DNA from: Mesostigma viride
Lineage: Eukaryota; Streptophyta; Mesostigmatophyceae; Mesostigmatales; Mesostigmataceae
Direction of reading: 5' to 3'
DNA: 64,000 nucleotides
NCBI GenBank assembly: GCA_009746045.1
Contig: RPFO01000164.1
Span: 724,712-788,711 of the forward strand
In this document: positions 1-13,253 of the stretch, one piece after another
How the letters are laid out: every line of letters begins with the position of its first letter
Numbering within the stretch: position 1 is the first letter of the stretch
Position numbers and translations under genes: made by a program
The notes under the pieces: model-generated
Databases searched by the model: none
Seen by the model: only the letters and a program-made list of their open reading frames with translations
What the model was told of the DNA's origin: nothing

Positions 1-1305
1 GCACACGACACATGGGGAGAAATCAGCCACAAGACTAGTACGGATCCATTATGACACACACTAGGTGTTCACGCAGTATAACGGCGTATGATTACCATGA
101 TGACGTACCCATGTCAGACGACCAACATTACGGGCACACTGCCAGTGACTGGATAAGAACTAGGGCGGACAATGTCATGCAAACTAACGATGCGAGCATA
201 TCTACGTCTGCTCAATCTAACACGGAAATATGAACAACCACCTTGTACATAGTTGTCTCACTTAATAAATGCATGAAATAATTTGCAGCAGCGCTCTAGT
301 TTCTGCAGGAGGGGTAATATCCCCAGGCAAAATTGGCTTGGTAACAGGCGCAGACCCCAGGGGGCGTCTGCGGATGGACGGCACCCGCCCTATTGCATAA
401 TGGGGGCTGTGGAGCCAGTAGCCAGTCGGCGGCTCTGCCCTGGCCCTCACCCGAATAAAGCCCCAGCTAGTCCACTCGTTTACTGCCACGTACACGTTTC
501 ATTCGGCTCGTTCCGATAGATTCGTTGCCACGGGGCATGCCTATGGCGACTGGAATGTCCAACTTCGTGGCGTTTCCCTGCCCACTATTGTGCCTCGCTT
601 AAAGCACCCTAGTATAAAATCGGTGTCAACATAAGTCTGTGGTAGTAGGATTAAGGATAGTAGGTAGTACCTGTAGCAAAACTGAGCTGGTATTTGCAAG
701 CGACAGTAGAACCCCCCCGCAAACAGCCAGGAAATATGGGGGGCAGCTTTCGGGAGCCCCAGTGCATGGCGGGGCCTCAGGCAAGGCCTAGCATGTAGGG
801 GCCCGCCAGGTTGGCTTCCGGCGGTGGGCACACGACCCTGAATTGCATATGTGGGGTATGGAAAAATTAGGCCATCGGTGCGGTTCTGGGCTGCCAGAAT
901 CGTTACCCCTTTCTCAGCATATCAGCTAAACCCAACTTATGTACCTCAGTACCAGTGAATCGTCGAGGCAGGTAGCAGCTGTATATGCCGGCTTTATATC
1001 TGGATAATGATTAAAAAGAATAAACACAGAGCCCGGGTGCGGCCCAACCACCACCCGAGCTTATCCTATGCTAGGCTTTTTGATAAGGAAAGAACATGTA
1101 TAGGACATCATACCGTGGATGCGCCCCCCATTTGTATATATCTCACGACAACCAGACCGTACTTACCATCCGGTAACCTGCCCACATTCAGCGGCAAGAG
1201 CATCTGAGCACAAACCTGCCATGGCAAAACCACGCCACGGCACAGCGCTCTCGTGCATATCAAATATCCCAGCACACACCCACCATAAACCCCCCGCGCG
1301 CTCAC
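1..1305. other. No recognisable gene; probable downstream intron of the minus-strand cupredoxin/DUF305 gene
   Basis: I see no exon with convincing family similarity here. The minus-strand gene whose exon 3 ends at 1306 with a consensus donor should continue leftward. I could not find the expected next exon, which in this family carries a methionine/histidine-rich segment after the FMHQ residues. It may lie beyond the window edge. Small open frames at 51-233, 262-495 and 541-831 have no recognisable features. Confidence 0.4.
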
Positions 1306-2878
1306 CTGGTGCATGAACGTGGCGACAGGGTCGTTCGGTGTGAGCTTCACATGCATCCCGTAGTGCATGCGGCAGTCGATCGCTTCCATGCACCGCGCGA
1401 ACTGGAGTCCGCGCGCGTCCACGCCCTCGCCCTCCCCGTAGCACAGGAAGGTGTCGTTGCCGCACAGCGATGGCTGGCTGTCAGGGTAGTAGCGCGCCGT
1501 ATCCGCCGTGCCGCAGACCGCGTCATACCCGCTGGGGACCTCGGGGCGGGCCAGGGGGATCAGGGGGGCGTCCGACCGGGACCCATTGATCTGGCGCACA
1601 TAACAGGGACAGGTGGCAGCAGCCGGTGACAAGGGGATGCAATTGAGGTACACACAAATGCAGGTGGCTTTAAGGTAGAGTTGGTTCGGATAATGATAGA
1701 GCAACACATTCGCGGGAAACATTGCCCACAATTTGGATGATACACTAAAGCAATAGTTTATCTAAGCATTACTTCCTTCACTGAACACTCTTTTCCTGAC
1801 CCCGACTATTAGCCAAGGTGATGATATGAGATTTAGCCAATAATACCCAGATGTGTAGGGCTTATGAGGGAACCCAGGCCGTCTGAACAGACGATTCGAT
1901 TCCCAGCACGCCGGAGGGAAGGGCAGATACAGCCGAGGGTGCCACGTACCAGGATGCGGCCGACCATAGCGTTGTGCACATGGCAGTAGTAGAAGATCTC
2001 CCGGATGTTGGGGTCCGTAATGGTCAGCGTTATGGTGCTGCCGCCCGCAAAGCTTGCCGTCTGCAGCCATTCGGCGCGCGGGTACTTGAAGAAGGAGACG
2101 TAGACGCCGAGGGGGTAGGCCTGGCCCGTGATGAAGTACTGCGCGCCCAGGGTGTCCCCCAGGTTCTTGCCCGCGTCCTCAGGGTGCAGCGCAAAGCCCA
2201 GAGGGTGGTACCAGTTGCTGGGGTCATTCTGTGATCAGGTTTTCAGCAGCAGTCAGGCATGATGTCACGTGGTGGCAGAACATCAGTGGCACAGAAACGA
2301 TCATTCCTGGCTGTGACAGCCTTTCTGAAGATGCAATTAGCAAGGAATCGCGTCAGGATTCTGATAAGCGCCCTGCCTTGAAGCTAAACCGTGGGGCAGC
2401 AAAAAGCATTGCCTTCCAGTCATTAAAAACTCAGGGACGTCGGAGCGCCCGCCAGGAGGAGGATGACTATGCTGCGATAGCAAATAAACTATCCACGACT
2501 CGCCCGCACGAGAGTCGAAACAAGATTCCCTGGATAGTTGCAGACAGGAAACTCCACAGTAAGAGACAATATTGTCATCCTGCCTGTAAGACCCTGATGC
2601 AACCCCACGCTACAGCACAGCAGTGCCACGACCGCTTGATGAAAAGCGCCATCACTAGCATGATATCCTTATCGAACCTGAACGAACGTATACTCCTTGT
2701 TCAGATCCATGGTCAACGTTGGGGAGAGTCCCTCGTAGCCCTTAACCACAAAGTTCCCCGTTTCTTCGGCAGCTAGGAACTCGACCCCAAAATCAAATGC
2801 ATTGTCACCTTGCACAGAAAATTCCAAAGCGACGACATGGGCAAAGAGGAGGAAGGCTCCCAAAGCGAGGACTTTCAT
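1306..2878 (-). CDS. Secreted cupredoxin-like / DUF305-associated protein, 3'-partial
   Basis: Three exons join in phase 0: exon 1 2678-2878, exon 2 1950-2228, exon 3 1306-1590 (255 codons, no stop reached). Exon 1 starts with a clear signal peptide (MKVLALGAFLLFAHVVA) followed by a beta-strand-rich stretch. Exon 2 continues as a cupredoxin-like fold with HPLGFA and ends in YYCHVHN, which resembles a type-1/2 copper ligand loop. Exon 3 has paired cysteines and the segment NDPVATFMHQ, which in related algal proteins leads into a DUF305 domain. Donors and acceptors are good GT-AG sites. Inferred role: secreted or surface metal-binding protein, possibly copper-related. No enzymatic activity is shown. 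The 3' exons, and so the stop codon, were not found in the window. The start at 2878 is the only ATG ahead of the signal peptide. Confidence 0.72.
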
Positions 2879-3554
2879 GATGGCAAATCGAGAGGGGACT
2901 CAGAGGCGTAACCTCAAGGCCTGAGCACTTTAGGTTTCGTCCCGTCGAATGCAAAACAGTGTGCCAACCGCAATGGTGGACGATGCGTAGGAGCGGGTCC
3001 CAATGCCCGAACCCACACCCTGGAGTTCGGCAACTTACCTGGCGCAAGGCTAGCAGACAATATACGAAACGCATCGTCGCACAGGACAGGACAAGGGACA
3101 GGACAGGAGAGGGCAGGACAGGACTGAAAGATCTAGAGTTGCACGTACATATGTAGTCGACAAATCTCATAAAACCTGGGGGTCACTTATCAGCAAAATC
3201 ATTGCCCCTCTAGAGCAAAACTGCATGATGACAGCTCGACTACGGCAGCAATCAAAATTGCAAGTTATCACCAGAAAAATGCCTAATGCGCCTGGCTCAA
3301 CTTCAAGACTTCTGCTAGCAGCTATGTCCTACGTCACTATTTTACATTCCACAGGAGGACCAGGGGAGGACTGCACAAAACGAAGCTAGGGATGGCGCGG
3401 CGCCACACGCGTTTTACCGCCATTGGTACAGGTCGACAGATATTTTTCCTGATCTTTTCGCCACTATTGAACTCCCCAAGACGAACTGGTTCGGCTATGT
3501 CAACCATCCCCCGTTCGAGATCATCACCTTCGACGCCTCACATTCTCATTAAAC
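2879..3554. promoter_or_regulatory. Divergent intergenic region between cupredoxin-like gene and LIR1
   Basis: This 676-bp gap separates two start codons pointing in opposite directions, so it probably holds both promoters. A short imperfect GGACA-rich tandem stretch lies near 3080-3125. I see no TATA box or named regulatory element I would defend. Confidence 0.4.
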
Positions 3555-5095
3555 ATGGCTAGCCTGTGCATGGTATCTTCTTTGGCTGCGATCAGGGTCG
3601 TGTTTCCTGCCAAGAAGGTCGGAACGCATGCCGTTGCCCAGAAGAAAGTGCAATATGCACGCCATCGGACGGTGGCGATGGCGGGTGGTCAAGAGGAGGG
3701 TTACGTCGATTACGAGTCGAAATCGAAAACGTAAGCAATCTCCAAGAATCGCGATTTTTAATGTTAATTTAACTCATTATCGATGCAGGTGCTGTCATTT
3801 ACGGAAGTGTTAGATGCGTGACTGGCAGAGAAAGCCAGGGCTGAGTCATTGGACACTTCTAGGTTTGTTTTGTAGGACTGGCAGGTATCAATCTCGTAAG
3901 AAATTGCGACCGGATCTAAAGAGCCTGGCTTGATATCATATGCTTTAGGAGTTTGTATTCTATTGCAGCCTTACGTTTTCGGAGACGCGATTCCTCCCAG
4001 AAGCTTACGGCGGGTCTTTTATTGAAATTCCATGTGTCATATAAACCGTTAGCTTGATCAACCCTGCAGTTATGTTCTTCGTGGCCTTCTTGCAGTGTTT
4101 TTCCTGCCGAAGCCTGTGACGAGCTTGGAGGGGAGTTCTGCGAGCCTTCCTGGAAGGAGAGCGAAGGAGTCGGGAGGGAAGTGATTTTGGAAAAGAAGGC
4201 GGGAGGCTCCATGCGCACTAGCACTCCCCCACGGAACCTGCCAGATCGTGCTGAGGTCGACTACGCCAGCAACAAGAAGACGTACGTAATGTGAAGGGCT
4301 ATTTATGCGGCCTGGTGACAGGGCATGAAGGGTGAGAAGAGATATCGTCTCTGTGAAACCCAAAAGAGAGATCACCCCCCTTATAACACCGTCCATGTCA
4401 ATTAGTGTTACATATTTAAGTGTGTTTATGCAAGTTGTGTTACATACGCTACATTCGATATCTCCCCTTCAATCGGTCTTTCAAGTCGACTGCAGTCTTT
4501 CCCCCCTAGTTCCGAGATTCAAAAAGTAGCAGGTGGAAGCTCCTTATTTCATCGAGATTGGCACAAGTCTGTGCTTCTAATGATTAACTGACGACTCACG
4601 GCAGCAGGAAGTACATGCACTTTTCAAGCATGTGTAACACTAATCAAGATGCGGCGTATAGTGTTTGTTTGCAATTACAGCGTGTAACGTTATTCACAGT
4701 CGGCGTGGCGCCAAGAGTCGCTACATCCGTTTGACATGGACAGTGTACAACGTAGCTTGCGTACGACGTGTTTTTCATATGGTACCGTTCCTTGTAAAAT
4801 TCCAACATCTATCATATTAGTCATAAGCGGATGTGAACGGTTTGGACTGCACTCGTGGTAGCTTATCACGTGGCAAAAATCTCGGGCTGCGTTTTTTTGA
4901 AGAAGGTTAAAGGTAGCTAAGGGCTTCACACGCACCGACTGACAAACTGCCACTTGCTCGGCTATGGATCTGTCAAATCTGTGATGGCAATGCATCTCTT
5001 TCCCCCGCAGGGTGTTTGCCGCTGATGCTTGCGACACCCTCGGCGGTGAATTCTGCGAGCCCAGCTACCAAGAGAACGTTGGAAAGAGCGCTTAA
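3555..5095 (+). CDS. LIR1: LIR1-type light-regulated chloroplast protein with two repeats
   Basis: Exons 3555-3730, 4096-4281 and 5011-5095 give 148 residues ending in TAA. The first 50 or so residues look like a chloroplast transit peptide: MASLC start, rich in Ala, Val, Lys and Arg, few acidics, ending near RTVAMA. The mature part carries two copies of the LIR1 signature, TVFPAEACDELGGEFCEPS and TVFAADACDTLGGEFCEPS, each with two conserved cysteines. In land plants LIR1 binds leaf-type ferredoxin-NADP reductase and promotes its tethering to thylakoid TIC62/TROL complexes; that function is inferred here from family. Both introns interrupt the same codon of the repeat (the Thr before Val-Phe) in the same phase, which fits exon duplication. 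TGTAA at 5573 and 5586 may be polyadenylation signals. Confidence 0.82.
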
Positions 5096-5637
5096 GCGCA
5101 GCATGCCGTGCTGATGCTGGCCATGGATGGAAGGCAGCTGGATTGTGACATAAGGGTAGCTGCGTGCATGCTGCCCTGAACGATAAAGCCCTGGGTGGCA
5201 GGGTGGTCACAAAAGCCATCTCCGCTGCAGGCATGAGGATTGGCTTTTATGTACATTTTGGAAATGGTCTGTTGTCGATAATAATAGCCGAGCTTGGTAT
5301 TGGTGTCTGGACAAGGTTTGATTGTAAAGCGGACTCTGGGCTGCCAAGGACACAGCATCATGGCTGCTCCAGTGTTGCACTTGAATGGCGAGTTCTGCTT
5401 AATTTCAGCTCTCGCGTTGTTACTTCAGACGTTGGTTCTGATCATGTATTGGGCCAGCAAGCAGCTCGAAGAAACCTTAAAGCAAGTGAATATGTTGATA
5501 ACAACAGGAATGACAAAGAGAGCGCTCTAAACGCACTTGTTTCCGAAATGTCTATTTTCATAACTATTATTTTGTAAATTTATATTGTAAGTAAGTACTT
5601 GCGTGTCATGCGCATGGGCATGCATGCCACAGAGAGA
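5096..5637 (+). other. Probable LIR1 3' UTR
   Basis: This stretch follows the LIR1 stop and contains no convincing gene. Two TGTAA hexamer-type green-algal polyadenylation signals (5573-5577 and 5586-5590) lie near its end. A 137-codon open frame at 5164-5577 has no family features and is probably untranslated. Confidence 0.45.
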
Positions 5638-5671
5638 GAGTCTGTACTAATTAATCAATTAGTACAGACTC
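5638..5671. repeat. Perfect 15-bp hairpin at edge of dispersed repeat
   Basis: GAGTCTGTACTAATT at 5638-5652 is followed by AATC and its exact reverse complement at 5657-5671. The right arm runs into sequence (CTCGTGCTCCCGTTGGGGAG) that recurs in inverted orientation near 7040-7080, so the hairpin probably marks the end of a dispersed element. Confidence 0.6.
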
Positions 5672-5704
5672 GTGCTCCCGTTGGGGAGTCACGGAGCATT
5701 AACT

Positions 5705-5965
5705 TTAGTACTCCTACACACACAGATCTCGAATGATTTATCTAGTACAAAATCCGAATGGCTTGCATCACTCCCCGGAAAGGAGAACTTTTGCCGTTGG
5801 ACTGTAGGTGTCAGCTGGCGATGCCTTAGGATCAGGAGACGTCCGTCCTATAGTCAGCAAAAGAGGGTGCGAGAGGTCCCCAGTTCGATTCCGGCCTGGA
5901 TTCATTTGCAGATCGCGTTTTCAGCGGACCGGCACTGAACGCAAATGTTTTTCACCTTTGCGGCG
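5705..5965 (+). mobile_element. SINE-like retroposon copy with pol III B box
   Basis: The sequence matches, in inverted orientation, the SINE at 61067-61491 over roughly 260 bp with about 10-15% difference by eye. It contains GTTCGATTCC at 5883-5892, a good tRNA T-arm / pol III box B, preceded about 70 bp upstream by a box A-like stretch (TAGGTGTCAGCTGG). The tail carries a small hairpin-forming CGCAAA...TTTGCGG motif. The copy is interrupted at about 5966 by an RT-coding fragment. Confidence 0.65.
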
Positions 5966-6118
5966 TGGTGTACTGGAGGCCCCAACCACCATCTCCTCAG
6001 TTTGGACACTAGTCTCCAACCCCACCGCCCTCGCCTCCAGGCCCAGACAGTCCAGCCAGGTCTGAATGTGCTCGGGGCGCGCGATATCGATGAGGGTGGT
6101 GTCATCCGCATAAATCAT
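5966..6118 (-). pseudogene. LINE reverse-transcriptase fragment with YADD motif
   Basis: On the minus strand this 150-bp piece is open and encodes MIYADDTTLIDI, the RT catalytic motif C (YADD), followed by a helix-like segment. Nothing else of the LINE is present. It is sandwiched between two copies of the SINE tail (ending near 5965 and starting near 6119), so it sits inside a chimeric retroposed unit. The YADD motif distinguishes it from the YLDD enzyme at 56-60 kb. Confidence 0.65.
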
Positions 6119-6180
6119 GCGTTTTCCGCGGCCCGGCACTGAACGCAAAGGTTTTCACCTTTGCGGAGTGTCTGATCAGA
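6119..6180 (+). mobile_element. SINE 3' tail fragment
   Basis: This repeats the tail of the SINE family (GCGTTTTCCGCGGCC through GTCTGATCAGAATA) and is closer to the 61-kb copy than to the tail at 5930-5965. Within it CGCAAAGG and CCTTTGCG form an 8-bp stem. Confidence 0.6.
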
Positions 6181-8190
6181 ATAAATCAGGTCGGCCAGGC
6201 GGTAGTCTGCATCATATGCCCTCGCCAACCATATGGTCACAGTTACATCGTTTTTCCCGTCTTTGTTCTTATCGTGTTGATTTCATCACGACTCTTGTTG
6301 AACTCTTGCAGCGTTTATTGGTCAAAGACTATGACCGAGCCGTTATGCTCCGTCAAGTCCGATGTTTTTTGCAACGTCACCCACATCTGTTCGGTGCTGC
6401 CCCTTGGCACAAGCTCGATCTACAAACAGGTCGTGGACCGGCTGGATCGCATAGTATCTGAGCCGCACATCTGAACCCTGTGATGCCAGATCTCCTTTGC
6501 GGCCGTTCCAAGCTTGGCACTGGATTCGTTGTCCACATCGTCGCGTCGCTGCCGCAACACGATGTTTTCTGGCATCCGCGGGCTTTTGGTTCCCGCCGCA
6601 CATTTGAAAGTGCTGTCCTCCGGCTTTTTGCCTTTGCACCGTGTGCAGTTCTTGGACGTTTGGAATCATGGCATGGCTAACGTGATGACTGACTAGCTAG
6701 ACCTTTTCAGTGGTTTTCCATTTGCGGGTATTTCCTCGTAAATGGTGGGAGAGCGATCGCAGCAATGGTGCTCACCACTAGACACTCCCGGCCAGCTAGG
6801 CTCGAAACACACGCCCTGATCAAGCATGCTGTTTCCGGCCCCACCGTCTAGGTCATCTAGTCGCTCCACACGTAAGCCAGCCATAATTTCAATGCACAAG
6901 GATACACATTTCCATCACCATTCATCTTCATCATCCTGAACGACTCGAAAACGCGGAAAAGATAACGGCAGGCTCGAGCTACCATGGTCCGGATTCTCCC
7001 GATTTCTGGCCTGCGCTGGTTGTCTCTTTGATATGGTCACTACCCAAGGTGACTCCCCAACGGGGGCACGAATTAATTTAGTAACTAGAGGGGTTGTCTC
7101 CTTGATATAACCCGGGGGCTATACTGAGCTGTCCTCTACTGTAATGCATGGCGGACGAGGCGGTAGTGTCAAAGAGCAGCTATCCTCAGGGGCAATAACC
7201 TCCACCTGTGGACTTCTTCCCGGCATTCTACCAATGGCCGGGCCGCGGGGTCCGTGGGGAGAAAACAGGAGCAAGCCCCACAGGAACTGAAGGTGCTTAT
7301 CACAGACGCCAACCCATTAATTTCTCCTAGTGTCTATGATGCGGGCGCGGAGTACAGATAATCGATCCCAGAAGCCGGCTGCAGATCAAGCCATTGCGTC
7401 ACATCTAGGTCCGGACTTGATCGACATATAGGTCCGGGTCGCGCGGCCGCGTTCGTGCGGGGCGCGAACACGTTTGCCAGTGGGTTGCGAGGGCCGGAAA
7501 AGGGGACCCTGCCATAGGAGGATCGAGGTGCCCAATGGGGGCACGAGTTACACTATGGGGGGTTGAAGGTTCCTTTACTTTGTATCGGCACGCAGTCACG
7601 TGTTAGTTAATTAATTAGGGCAATACACTGAATGTGTTTAATCTTGATTTTGGTAGCTAGCCAACATCGTAATTACTTGGAGAATATGCCACACGCACTC
7701 GCTGCTTGTTATTATGAATTCACTGAAATAATACACTACACAGAAATGCTGGTACAAATACAGAACGCGTTCCTAATTTGCAGACATTGCTGCAAGAGCA
7801 AGCAGTAGCAGTGGCCAGGAGGAAAAAAGGGCCCTGCCAATTCTGCTTTCGATGAAACATGGAGGAAACACTCCCATTTCTGCTGGGTGAAGGAGGCAGC
7901 GAAATCCTGTGTGCACAGCAACCATCATTAACTATGCGGGCCAAAAGAAACGAGGGCCGCATGATGACAGCTGAATAGCCGGCTGCCCACAGGCGATGTG
8001 TCGCAATGTTAAAGTATGCTGCGCTGACCATTGCCCCACCAAAAACGGCATGCCGTCATCGTCATGGTGACCTTCTTGCAAGATACTTCGAATTTGTGCC
8101 GAGAATGGCCCATGATCGTTGGAGGACAACGAAGCGAGCAAAAATGGGCTCTGTCCCAGATATCAAACCTGGCTAGGCGGAGGGCCTGCC
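6181..8190. other. Repeat-rich intergenic region
   Basis: No gene is recognised. A minus-strand open stretch at about 6377-6660 is Cys/Arg-rich and may be transposon debris, but I cannot assign it. Sequence at 7040-7090 and 7500-7620 belongs to dispersed families seen elsewhere: the CCCGTTGGGGAGTCAC segment (also 5680) and the GGTTGAAGGTTCCTTTACT...CACGCAGTCACGTG...TTAATTAATT segment (inverted at 19981-20070). The 3' UTR of LSM1 should occupy the right end. Confidence 0.45.
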
Positions 8191-11526
<3,336 letters not shown>

Positions 11527-12660
11527 GCATCGACTTCAATGTCTTCTTCCAATCTGAGCAGCCTTCCTGGGAAACTGCTAAACCCTTACCCCTGCTAACA
11601 CGTCAAGACACAAGACCGCCATATCGCTCTTGAAATGTGGGCTCGCCTTTTTCACTGAAAATTCGTGCGAACTGTTGCGTCCTGAAAATTTTGTTCGTAA
11701 CGCCAAAATCGGAAATATTCCGCACCAACTTCATCATTGTGGCTTGCCAACTTCCAAGTGCCCACCATTTTCCCGGTATCATTCGCATATGCATTTGCGG
11801 ATACTTGGAGTACTTAATTTTCTGACAACAACAACAATCTCCATGATATCATGGAAGTCAGGGTGAACGGCTCTTCTGTGCTTCTGTTTGTAGATGTTCG
11901 TATAAACTTGGAGTGGTATCGCCAGTAGACTAGTCGTTGTTATGTGACGTTATAATTACTCGACCCGACGACCGACGTGGTGCATGGGGACCACACCACA
12001 AATTCACAATGAGAGTCCGCGTGGTTCGGTTCCGCCGCGTCGGACGTTCCAACGGGACGGGATTACGGAATTAGTCTGTGACAACGGTTACAGACGTGCA
12101 GCCCTCGTACAGCCTGTCTGGAGTAGACTGGAGTCTGTAACTTGGATCGTGCGTGCTCACGTGCCCGCGCCCCGACGCTCCCCAACCCGGGGAGAACGCA
12201 AGTGCTTACGACTGCAGGGCCAACGCATATTACTAATAAGCACCCACATTACGCTTAGCCATGCATATTGTGCGAGTATTGCGCCACACTGGTGGGATTT
12301 ATGGTCTGCCGAGAAGCTCGTACTCAAAAGCGAAACCATCATCATGTGTGGTTTAGCTCTCTAATGCGGTGGTGGTATACCTGCGCTATAGGCAGAGAAG
12401 TGTAGCTCACACAGGCCACACGGCCATTAGGCTCGCCCCGTCTTTGTAAGGTGTTTGGTGCTCTGAATAGCATCGAATCAATCGAATTCCCGCAGCCTCG
12501 GTCCTTAATTGTGAGCTGATTCCCTCCGAGGAGGATAACTCCCAACGAAGTGCCGTCACCGCTTGTACGGCGGTAAAATTTACGTCCGCAATAGCGTGGA
12601 AGACGAGGATCTATCAGAATATTGAATTCAGAAAGTTTGCATATTGTTTGTTGACAACAA
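11527..12660. promoter_or_regulatory. Divergent intergenic region between LSM1 and the flavoenzyme gene
   Basis: This 1.1-kb region separates two divergent start codons and should contain both promoters. I see no coding similarity and no motif I can name. Confidence 0.4.
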
Positions 12661-13209
12661 ATGGCGGGAGAAGACGTGTCTGTTTATGACGTATGTGTAA
12701 TAGGCGTTGGTGCTATGGGATCCGCCGCTTGCAGCCACCTGGCATCCAGGGGCCTGTCCGTACTCGGCTTGGAGCAGTTCGACATCCCGAACGCACGCGG
12801 GAGTAGCCATGGTAAGGAGCGTGGCAAGCCTGGGGCGGGGGCAAGTCGTACTGCTAATCCCTAATTGCGAAACTCATGCGCTCGTGCCGAGCTCCGAGTT
12901 TCTTTATGCGGGCATCGATGGTTCAGGTTCTGCTGCTTTAGCGGATAGAGCGCTCGACTTGCTGCATCGAAGCCATGCGTGCACTCCCAATGCCTACGTG
13001 CCTGGCTCTAGCGCATAAATCTATGACAGCTGGCATGAACCTTGTGTACGCACCTGTCTACCGCCATCTCCATCCCGCCCACTTGTTGATACTCAGCCTG
13101 GCACGCGGCAATTGCACTTGGTCGATATCCCTCAATCAACGTGTGCCGAGTATGACATGCGGGCGCTATTGCTGAGTCCCATGACGTGGCAACGCGCAAG
13201 GCTGTAGGG

Positions 13210-13253
<44 letters not shown>

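Noticed and set aside
5800-5900. A genuine tRNA gene
   Set aside because: Box B is good, but no acceptor stem or clear anticodon arm can be folded; the sequence extends into a SINE tail and recurs.
6343-6669. Minus-strand Cys/Arg-rich ORF as a gene
   Set aside because: No identifiable motif, two competing frames, and located within mobile-element debris.
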